A stretch of 5,274 nt of DNA. Origin: Bacillota bacterium. GTDB taxonomy: Bacteria; Bacillota; Clostridia; Christensenellales; CAG-138. Below the pieces are notes generated by a model that saw only the letters and a list, made by a program, of their open reading frames with translations, was not told where the DNA came from and did no database searches. The position numbers were made by a program, and so were the translations under genes. Positions 1 through 4,509 of the stretch are shown here, in pieces. Position 1 is the stretch's first letter, and each line of letters begins with the position of its first letter. Location of the stretch: NCBI GenBank assembly GCA_023416895.1, contig JAEZGQ010000141.1, forward strand, positions 1 to 5,274, in the 5' to 3' direction.

Positions 1-42
1 GCTAACATTCTTTCCAAAATCATAAGACAAATTTGGAAATAA

Positions 43-72
43 TTCAACATAAATTGACAAAATGATGTTGAA
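43..72. repeat. 8-bp inverted repeat around a TTGACA hexamer
   Basis: TTCAACAT (43-50) is repeated exactly inverted as ATGTTGAA (65-72), with a 14-base spacer that contains TTGACA (54-59). This could be an operator over a -35 box. No convincing -10 box lies at the expected distance and no gene starts downstream, so the function is open and the repeat could be chance in AT-rich DNA. Confidence 0.3.
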
Positions 73-98
73 ACGATTTCTTCGGCAAGCACAAACGA

Positions 99-131
99 AA
101 AAGCTCTGTTGCATACGGCAACAGAGCTTTT
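99..131 (-). terminator. Intrinsic terminator, probably for the CMD-family transcript
   Basis: The arms 99-112 and 118-131 form a perfect 14-bp stem (core AGCTCTGTTGC) closed by a 5-base loop. On the minus strand the stem runs out into TTTTTCGTTTGT, a reasonable U-tract. On the plus strand it has only TTTT followed by CCC. The minus-strand reading fits the gene ending at 314, about 180 bases upstream, with no other minus-strand stop signal between them. It might work in both directions for a gene off the left edge. Confidence 0.8.
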
Positions 132-186
132 CCCGTAAAAGCTTTATCGTCTTTTATTCAAACCTATCCTAAAGTACGCTGTTAAA

Positions 187-282
187 CTACTGGAATCCCG
201 GCATTGCCGCTTCGCAACGCTTCCTGCAAGATTCAATCATCCGGTGTTGAAGCCAGCTTTCTAAATCCTTATGAAGAAGCAT
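187..282 (-). CDS. Doubtful 31-residue ORF downstream of the CMD gene
   Basis: This short minus-strand ORF starts at ATG 280-282 and ends at TAG 187-189. A weak GAGG lies about 10 bases before the start. The product would be polar and helix-like, with two cysteines near the end (SCRKRCEAAMPGFQ). It lies between the CMD gene's stop and the terminator at 99-131, so it would share that transcript. I do not recognise it. It may be a small protein, a decayed gene remnant, or a chance open frame. Length and codon evidence are too thin to decide. Confidence 0.22.
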   Translation of the reverse strand: MLLHKDLESWLQHRMIESCRKRCEAAMPGFQ

Positions 283-313
283 TTGCTGTGGGCCTCAAAA
301 TGCCGTTTTTTTG

Positions 314-649
314 CTACTGTTCCATGACCTCTCTCAATACCAGCAAACCGCGCATCATTGTAGGAAAGCCGCAGGTTGGGCCGACGAGCAAAATTGCATG
401 CTCAATTTCCTCTTTCGTACAACCGCTCTTCAACGCCTTTAAGATATGCGTTCTTAAGGAAAATTCGTTCTTACAATCCGTCGACAATGCAACTTTGATG
501 AGCCACCTGGTCTTTTCCTCCAAAGGCCCCCCTTTTTCATGAACCAATTTGCCGTAGTTCTGATAAGCTTCATAAATCTCAGGATGATTTTCTATCAAAT
601 AGTCCAGGTTTCCCGCAATTTTAGGGTAATTCTTAATGTTTTCATCCAT
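314..649 (-). CDS. Carboxymuconolactone decarboxylase (CMD/AhpD-like) family protein lacking the CxxC
   Basis: A 111-residue protein of typical length for single-domain CMD-family members, which are small all-helical proteins that assemble as oligomers. The signature helix region is at residues 54-82: after A54-L55 comes NEFSLRTH (61-68), then A72, then SGCTKEEI (75-82), followed by HAILLVGPTCGFPTMM (84-99). In AhpD-type peroxidases the aligned segment reads C-x-x-C-x-x-x-H. Here both cysteines are replaced, by N61 and S64, while H68 is kept. Cysteines at 59, 77 and 93 are not at the catalytic positions. Disulfide reductase or peroxidase activity is therefore unlikely, and the substrate cannot be named. 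I chose ATG 647-649 because an AAAGGCGG ribosome site lies just upstream; the frame stays open 39 codons further, but that extension has no family similarity I recognise. No clear promoter was found. The gene appears monocistronic and ends toward the terminator at 99-131. Confidence 0.87.
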   Translation of the reverse strand: MDENIKNYPKIAGNLDYLIENHPEIYEAYQNYGKLVHEKGGPLEEKTRWLIKVALSTDCKNEFSLRTHILKALKSGCTKEEIEHAILLVGPTCGFPTMMRGLLVLREVMEQ

Positions 650-828
650 AAAAAACACCGCCTTTCGTTTTTTATTCTTAGCAAAATTCTTTAAGTTGAA
701 CCATGATGTCATGAAAAAGCCTGCGGCTTCGGGGCAAATCAGGCAGCAACAAGCCGATGTCCACAAGCATCTTTCTTTTTGTAAAAGGCCATGTCACAAC
801 AAATGGTTGGATTTTACCAATATATCGT

Positions 829-906
829 GTGTAATATAGTAGGGAATCATCCCAAAAAGAAGTTGATTGGATTTGCCTACTATCAAAGATGCATTAGATA
901 TTACAC
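829..906. repeat. Nested inverted repeats, possible structured RNA or mobile-element end
   Basis: Three complementary arm pairs are nested. GTGTAATAT (829-837) pairs with ATATTACAC (898-906). ATAGTAGG (836-843) pairs with CCTACTAT (876-883), sharing two bases with the outer arm. AATCA (845-849) pairs with TGATT (864-868). A 14-base bulge (884-897) interrupts the right side. The layout could be an RNA fold on either strand, the remains of a small palindromic element, or overlapping protein-binding sites. All three pairings are exact as read. Confidence 0.45.
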
Positions 907-912
907 TTGCAG

Positions 913-952
913 AGCAGGAAAGCCTTAAAAAATACTGTTAAGTCCTGCTTTT
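913..952 (+). terminator. Terminator-like hairpin with no obvious upstream gene
   Basis: AGCAGGA (913-919) pairs with TCCTGCT (943-949), and inside it CTTAA (924-928) pairs with TTAAG (938-942), leaving a 4-base bulge and a 9-base loop. The plus strand continues TTTTG (949-953), a short U-tract. No recognised plus-strand gene ends here; only a short open frame from 867 stops inside the hairpin, at 939-941. It could end a small RNA made from the preceding inverted repeats, attenuate the lipoprotein transcript, or be a relic of a lost gene. Confidence 0.4.
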
Positions 953-1042
953 GTTAAAACTCTGAATATTGAAGACTTTGCTGCAAAAGAAAGATTCTCC
1001 AATGGTCGTGTTTGTCCTGTAAGTTTTTTGGAGGTGATAAAG

Positions 1043-1471
1043 GTGAAAAAGACAGTATCTATCGTTCTTTGTCTTGTAATCGTACTTTCATTAACTGGCT
1101 GTTTTGTATCACCCGAAAAAAGAGTCATGAATTATTACAACAAGCATATTACAGAATTTAAAGACAATATCGCATGTCATTTTGAGAAGGGAGCACCGCT
1201 TTCGTTTCCGGCAAGGGGCGTTATCGTTACTGAGTGGGTCGGAGCGCATACCATTGTTGAATATATTGTGGAGGGAACGGGATTTGCTCCTTCCTCTCGT
1301 TATTATGGGTTCTTTTATTCGAGAGATAACATACCGGTCTCTTTTCAGAATTCCGGGGAAGAAATGGTAAGTAAATCTGACATTGAATGGGAATGGCATG
1401 GCGTAGGCGATAACCGCGGCTATGTCAAGCAGATTGAACCCTACTGGTTTTACTTTGAGGCAAGTTTTTAA
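1043..1471 (+). CDS. Small secreted lipoprotein of unknown function
   Basis: The product is 142 residues. A basic start (MKK) and a hydrophobic segment lead to a lipobox, LSLTGC, with the lipid-modified cysteine at C20. The mature protein is expected to be anchored on the outer face of the membrane. The mature part is rich in aromatic residues: YYGFFYSRDNIP (87-98), WEWHGVGDNRGY (116-127) and a terminal WFYFEASF (135-142). I recall similar aromatic-rich ends in unnamed clostridial lipoproteins, but no function can be given. The start is GTG 1043-1045, because GGAGGTGA (1030-1037) lies 8 bases upstream; a TTG at 1028 would overlap that site. The frame is open without a stop back to 929. The gene appears monocistronic and converges on the surface-protein gene. 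Confidence 0.8.
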   Translation: MKKTVSIVLCLVIVLSLTGCFVSPEKRVMNYYNKHITEFKDNIACHFEKGAPLSFPARGVIVTEWVGAHTIVEYIVEGTGFAPSSRYYGFFYSRDNIPVSFQNSGEEMVSKSDIEWEWHGVGDNRGYVKQIEPYWFYFEASF

Positions 1472-1487
1472 GGTTAGAAAACCCCAG

Positions 1488-1520
1488 TTTGTAGGAGAGT
1501 TTTTAAGGCTCTCCTACAAA
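1488..1520. terminator. 12-bp hairpin between convergent genes, without a 3' U-tract
   Basis: The arms TTTGTAGGAGAG (1488-1499) and CTCTCCTACAAA (1509-1520) are perfectly complementary around a 9-base loop. It sits 16 bases after the lipoprotein stop and 63 bases after the surface-protein stop, the usual place for a shared terminator. However, the plus-strand exit is AAATCC and the minus-strand exit is CTGGGG, so neither has a canonical U-tract beyond the three T-rich stem bases. Termination here is probable from position but not textbook. Confidence 0.55.
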
Positions 1521-1583
1521 AAATCCTATTTATCAACGAAGTGTCACAGCCTTGTAAAATGCCGCCGCACGATTCTCTTATTG

Positions 1584-3434
1584 CTATCTTTCCACCCGCC
1601 GCTTGCGTATGCCTAAGAGCAGGGCAGCCGCCGCCATCGCGCAAAACCATACACCAAGGAACCCGCCTTGATCTCCCGTGTTAGGTACGGTGGCGGAGGA
1701 TGTGGTGAAGCTTATGGTCTCGCCGTAAGCTGTGCCGGAGCGATTTGTTGCAAATGCGCGCACATAGTAAGTGGTATTGGGAGCAAGGCCGCTGATAGAA
1801 GCGGAGAAGCTGCCCGTGCCGTTGCCCGCATCAATACGAAGGACGTCCGTGCCGCCGAGCATGGGGTTCGCGGTCTTCCCGTACACAAAGCCGCGCTCCC
1901 TCACCCATGCACCGCCATCGTCAATCACATCGCCCGAAAGTGTTGCACCGGAGGCAGTAAGTTTCGTGAAGGGCTGCGTGATAACGAAAGGCTGCTCGGT
2001 ATGCCACTTCACATATACGGTGCCCGTGCCAATGTAGTAGCCGCCGTTGTTCTCCATTTGCTCCAATAATTGCGCTTGTGTTTTGGGTGTGACGTGCGCA
2101 GGATCCGTATCTGTATACATGAGGTAGTATGCGTACGCTCCCTCGCCTCTCACGCCGTCGGACTTGGTTTTAAAAACAGGTATGCCTCCGCCGCCGATGA
2201 AGTAGTTCACACGGGTGTAGTTCTCAGCGGAGAGTATTCCATCTATTACAACAATGCTTTTTGAAGTCACCGACACGCCTACGCCGTCAGCACCCGTCAC
2301 CGTAACGTTGTTGCCTACGCGAACCTCGCCGCCAGGTCCCCAAACATATTCACTCCCATTGAGGGTGCGACCGCTAGACATAGCGAACACGCCGTAACCT
2401 GTGCCTGTCAGCGTAAGGCTGCCGTCAATGGTAACCGTAGCGCTCTCTGCTATCACACCATATACAGTCGAACTCGGGTCGTTGCTCACGAAGGTAACAT
2501 CGCCTCTTACGATGACCTCACTGCCATCCTCTGAATAAATGCCGCCTCTTTCGTCGCCCTCGCCCACGCCTTCAATTAAGATCGAACCGTTTACGGTAAC
2601 CGTACTGCCATCAAATGCGTTAACGCCCGGGTATTCTGTGTCAGGGAAGGTTTTCACGGAAACATTGCCGTTTACGGTAATCGTACTACCTGAACTCGCT
2701 GTCGCGCCTGAGCCCTCAGCGACAATGCTGCCCACAATGATTGTACCGGCAATAATCGAACTGCTTGCAGATGCACCGATGCCGGCTTGTGAAGATGCGC
2801 CGCTCATGGTCTCAACCGAAATGCGGCCGTTTACGGTAATTATTCCACCATTCGCATCCGCACCGCAGGCCCTATCGCCCTTGACGAAAACATCACCTTC
2901 TACGGTAATCGTACCGCTTTCGGCCATCAATCCGTTTGGAAAGTTTCCACCAATTACCTCAACGTTACCAGTTACCGTTACAGCGCTGCCGACGTTTGAC
3001 GCTCTTACCGCCGCAGCATCTTCGCTGGCGGTATAAAGCGATACGTCGGTAACTGTAGCTATGCCGCCGTCAAGTGCATACACGCCGAAATCGTAGATTG
3101 ACGCGTCGATGATAATTTGACCGCCTTCCTCCAAAGCAACCACGCCGCCTGCACCGACTTTCAGCGCGGCGGAATCCGGCTGCGCGGGGCCGACAACTGT
3201 AATTGTAAGCGTATAAGCTCCCGTAGTCAGGGTGAAACCCGTAACTTCGATGGGTTCCTCATAATCGATGTTGCTTGTCAACGCAATCACGTCGCCCATA
3301 TTTGCTGTGGCAAGCGCGTCTTTCAGTTCTTGCGCTGTAGCGACCGTATGCGTTGCCGCCGATGCCGCCGCGGGCAGCAGTGCAAACACCAGCGCAACCG
3401 TAATCAAAAAGCTCAGAAAACGTTTTGTACTCAT
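1584..3434 (-). CDS. Sortase-anchored surface protein with beta-helix-like repeats and an Fn3-like domain
   Basis: A 616-residue cell-wall protein. Residues 1-26 form a signal peptide (KR, hydrophobic core, cleavage near ASA/A). Residues 30-150 are a Gly/Val-rich lead-in. About 151-399 carry degenerate rungs of the type TITVNGNVSV, spaced roughly 22-28 residues apart, which suggests a right-handed parallel beta-helix. Residues 489-578 resemble a fibronectin-III-like module: ERGFVYG, then GLAPNTTYYVRAFATNRSGTAYGE, then SFTT. The C-terminus has the sorting signal VPNTG (583-587), a hydrophobic stretch (592-609) and the tail RKRRVER, so a sortase should cleave between T586 and G587 and link it to peptidoglycan. 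Binding to host or environmental polymers is plausible but unshown. No sortase gene lies in the window. ATG 3432-3434 is preceded by GGAGG (3441-3445), a good site. A candidate promoter lies near 3668-3697, implying a leader of roughly 225 bases. Confidence 0.92.
   Translation of the reverse strand: MSTKRFLSFLITVALVFALLPAAASAATHTVATAQELKDALATANMGDVIALTSNIDYEEPIEVTGFTLTTGAYTLTITVVGPAQPDSAALKVGAGGVVALEEGGQIIIDASIYDFGVYALDGGIATVTDVSLYTASEDAAAVRASNVGSAVTVTGNVEVIGGNFPNGLMAESGTITVEGDVFVKGDRACGADANGGIITVNGRISVETMSGASSQAGIGASASSSIIAGTIIVGSIVAEGSGATASSGSTITVNGNVSVKTFPDTEYPGVNAFDGSTVTVNGSILIEGVGEGDERGGIYSEDGSEVIVRGDVTFVSNDPSSTVYGVIAESATVTIDGSLTLTGTGYGVFAMSSGRTLNGSEYVWGPGGEVRVGNNVTVTGADGVGVSVTSKSIVVIDGILSAENYTRVNYFIGGGGIPVFKTKSDGVRGEGAYAYYLMYTDTDPAHVTPKTQAQLLEQMENNGGYYIGTGTVYVKWHTEQPFVITQPFTKLTASGATLSGDVIDDGGAWVRERGFVYGKTANPMLGGTDVLRIDAGNGTGSFSASISGLAPNTTYYVRAFATNRSGTAYGETISFTTSSATVPNTGDQGGFLGVWFCAMAAAALLLGIRKRRVER
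2238..2984 (-). repeat. Degenerate coding repeats (beta-helix rungs)
   Basis: Within the surface-protein gene, the motif [hydrophobic]-x-V-x-G-x-[hydrophobic] recurs at residues near 151, 175, 198, 251, 278, 306, 333, 370 and 394. At the DNA level the plus strand shows CCGTTTACGGTAA exactly at 2587-2599, 2668-2680 and 2827-2839, and a variant with TACGGTAA at 2901-2908. The spacings (81, 159, 69) are all multiples of three, so the units stay in frame. This suggests growth by duplication followed by drift, and a region able to gain or lose units. Confidence 0.75.
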
Positions 3435-3624
3435 TTCTTTCCTCCGGTTTTAACAAGATTTTATGTATGTGCAGCAGCGCACGGCTCTGATACAACTTTG
3501 TGCGTGCTCGCCTAAGAACTTCTTCATGACCCGGTCAACGATTAAGAAAGAAACATATCAAATCGGTTCGTTTCGCGTACGGCTTTCGTTTGGATTGCCT
3601 TCCTTTGTGTTGCCTAAAACTGCT

Positions 3625-3641
3625 ATTATGTTTTACATAAT
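3625..3641. promoter_or_regulatory. 17-bp palindrome, operator-like
   Basis: ATTATGT (3625-3631) and ACATAAT (3635-3641) are exact inverted copies around TTT. Relative to the predicted surface-protein start site (near 3661, minus) the palindrome would lie at about +20 to +36, where a bound repressor could block transcription. The protein that would bind is unknown. An AT-rich palindrome of this length could also be chance. Confidence 0.4.
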
Positions 3642-3667
3642 TTGACAATGATCTACTTTCTTTTCAA

Positions 3668-3697
3668 AGTATATCAAACTTAAAAAGCATGCCGCAA
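3668..3697 (-). promoter_or_regulatory. Candidate extended -10 promoter for the surface protein
   Basis: On the minus strand, TATACT (3668-3673) is preceded directly by TGA (3674-3676), which gives the extended TGnTATACT form. A weak -35, TTGCGG (3692-3697), stands 18 bases upstream. The predicted start would fall near 3661, giving the surface-protein gene a leader of about 225 bases. The -10 is good and the -35 poor, as is usual for extended -10 promoters. Confidence 0.5.
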
Positions 3698-3775
3698 CAG
3701 TTCTTTGCCTCAACCGCTGATTTCGGGGCTTTTTCTTTTGCGCCGCCGTAAATTTTGAACTCCGTATGAAATTCG

Positions 3776-3802
3776 TTAGCACTCTTCACAATCGAGTGCT
3801 AA
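3776..3802 (+). promoter_or_regulatory. CIRCE element (HrcA operator)
   Basis: TTAGCACTC (3776-3784), a 9-base spacer, then GAGTGCTAA (3794-3802) is an exact match to the CIRCE consensus TTAGCACTC-N9-GAGTGCTAA. HrcA binds this site and represses chaperone genes; heat stress relieves repression. It lies 150 bases before the Hsp20 start codon and points to HrcA control of that gene. The promoter itself is unclear: TTGAAC (3755-3760) could be a -35 with the -10 overlapping the operator, but the -10 match is poor. Confidence 0.96.
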
Positions 3803-3952
3803 AGATTTGAAATCTCATCAAAATGGCTTCATTTTTTTGCAACATTGGTTTTGTATCATAGTCTCAACAAAGAAACCGAGGCAACGCATAGAAAGCGGCG
3901 CAGGGTTTCACAATAAAACGACCCCACATAAAATGAATCAGGAGGGAAAATT

Positions 3953-4387
3953 ATGAGTATTTTCAATCTTGTACCTTATCGCAGCAGCAACGGCGTAAGT
4001 AGTTATTTCGACGAAATGGAGAAGATGATGAACAGCGCCTTCCCCACCTTCTCGAACATGATCGGCAACTTCCGCACCGACATTGCCGACAAGGGCGACC
4101 ATTACCTGCTTGAGGCCGAGCTTCCCGGCTTTGCCAAGGAGAACATCCACCTCAACATTGAGGGCGATCTTCTCACCATCACCGCCAAGCGCGAGGAGAA
4201 CAAGGAGCAGAAGGATAAACAGTATGTACGGCGCGAGAGAAGCTGTGCATCCTACGAGCGTAGCTTTGACATTTCCGAGGTGAAGGCCGAAGATATTTCC
4301 GCCAACTACAACAACGGCGTTCTCGAAATGGTACTCCCCAAAAAATCTCCCGCCACGCCTGTGAGCAAGCGGATTGAGATCCAGTAA
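3953..4387 (+). CDS. Hsp20-family small heat-shock protein
   Basis: A 144-residue cytoplasmic chaperone of ordinary length, expected to form oligomers and hold unfolding proteins without ATP until the DnaK or GroEL systems refold them. The N-terminal arm (1-39) is amphipathic and Met/Phe-rich. The alpha-crystallin domain spans about 40-131: ELPGF (56-60), GDLLTITAKR (71-80), the charged loop EENKEQKDK (81-89), and the signature ANYNNGVL (117-124). The C-terminal IEI (141-143) is the I-x-I anchor that docks on a neighbouring subunit. ATG 3953 follows AGGAGG (3940-3945) at 7 bases. The upstream perfect CIRCE implies heat-inducible repression by HrcA. The gene stands alone, with a strong terminator after it. 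It could be named hsp18 or hsp20; I leave the symbol blank because usage varies. Confidence 0.97.
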   Translation: MSIFNLVPYRSSNGVSSYFDEMEKMMNSAFPTFSNMIGNFRTDIADKGDHYLLEAELPGFAKENIHLNIEGDLLTITAKREENKEQKDKQYVRRERSCASYERSFDISEVKAEDISANYNNGVLEMVLPKKSPATPVSKRIEIQ

Positions 4388-4455
4388 CCGCCGCACGAAA
4401 GCGGAAAAAACCAAACGTTCACTTGCAAAACAAGGGGATCCCCCACCCCTTAGTC

Positions 4456-4487
4456 AAAGGCCACCGGCAGAAATGCCGGTGGCCTTT
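4456..4487 (+). terminator. Strong terminator shared by hsp20 and the methyltransferase gene
   Basis: The arms 4456-4469 and 4474-4487 form a perfect 14-bp, GC-rich stem (core GGCCACCGGCA) closed by a GAAA tetraloop. The plus-strand exit is TTTGCTTTC, a moderate U-tract. The minus-strand stem also ends in TTT, then GACT. It lies 68 bases after the hsp20 stop and 22 bases after the methyltransferase stop, so it probably ends both convergent transcripts, and hsp20 most efficiently. Confidence 0.9.
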
Positions 4488-4509
4488 GCTTTCATAAAAA
4501 CGAACCTGC

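Larger units (their letters stand above)
1..313. other. Intergenic region without a confident gene
   Basis: This AT-rich stretch lies downstream of the minus-strand gene that ends at 314. It holds an 8-bp inverted repeat (43-50/65-72), a strong hairpin terminator (99-131) and a doubtful short minus-strand ORF (187-282). I see no RNA gene and no long coding frame. A plus-strand ORF opening at 62 runs straight through the terminator hairpin and has no ribosome binding site. Confidence 0.6.
650..1042. other. AT-rich intergenic region with structured repeats and a possible transposase scrap
   Basis: This gap separates the divergent CMD and lipoprotein genes. It holds nested inverted repeats (829-906), a terminator-like hairpin (913-952) and a plus-strand open stretch (from 929) that runs in frame into the lipoprotein gene. 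Part of that stretch, 953-1019, reads like the beginning of a zinc-ribbon transposase. No complete gene, tRNA or recognised riboswitch is visible. Neither flanking gene has a promoter here that I can assign with confidence. Confidence 0.5.
3435..3952. other. Divergent intergenic regulatory region
   Basis: This 518-base gap lies between the surface-protein gene (minus) and hsp20 (plus). From left to right it holds a possible leader ORF (3450-3527, minus), a 17-bp palindrome (3625-3641), a candidate minus-strand promoter (3668-3697) and the CIRCE operator (3776-3802), followed by about 150 bases of hsp20 leader with an AGGAGG site at 3940-3945. A perfect TTGACA at 3642-3647 on the plus strand has no -10 box at a normal distance. 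No RNA gene or riboswitch was recognised. Confidence 0.6.

Noticed and set aside
62..172. Plus-strand ORF of 36 codons starting MMLKRF
   Set aside because: It runs through the terminator hairpin at 99-131, has no ribosome binding site, and its sequence is explained by the inverted repeat.
650..766. 39-residue N-terminal extension of the CMD protein starting at 766
   Set aside because: The ribosome site lies before the ATG at 649, the extension is not family-like, and the shorter form already matches the usual length.
678..770. Minus-strand 30-codon ORF (MLVDIGLLLPDLPR start)
   Set aside because: There is no convincing ribosome site and no recognisable family; it may be chance in the region upstream of the CMD gene.
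867..941. Plus-strand open stretch reading LPTIKDALDITLAEQE
   Set aside because: It has no ATG and no ribosome site and coincides with the inverted-repeat arms and hairpin, so coding cannot be separated from structure.
1668..3036. Several plus-strand ORFs opposite the surface-protein gene
   Set aside because: They are antisense shadows of a repeat-rich, GC-biased coding sequence, with no ribosome sites and low-complexity products.
3642..3647. Perfect TTGACA on the plus strand as a promoter for hsp20
   Set aside because: The only -10-like hexamer (TATATC, 3670-3675) is 22 bases away, too far for a sigma-A promoter, and hsp20 starts 300 bases downstream.
3705..3740. Plus-strand hairpin followed by a T-run as a terminator
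   Set aside because: The stem is only about five pairs and includes a G-U wobble, and no plus-strand gene precedes it.
3938..4414. Minus-strand ORF of 158 codons opposite hsp20
   Set aside because: It is an antisense shadow of an unambiguous Hsp20 gene and would read through the hsp20 ribosome site.
4432..4451. GGGGATCCCC palindrome after hsp20 as a regulatory site
   Set aside because: It is a short palindrome next to the real terminator, with no supporting context.
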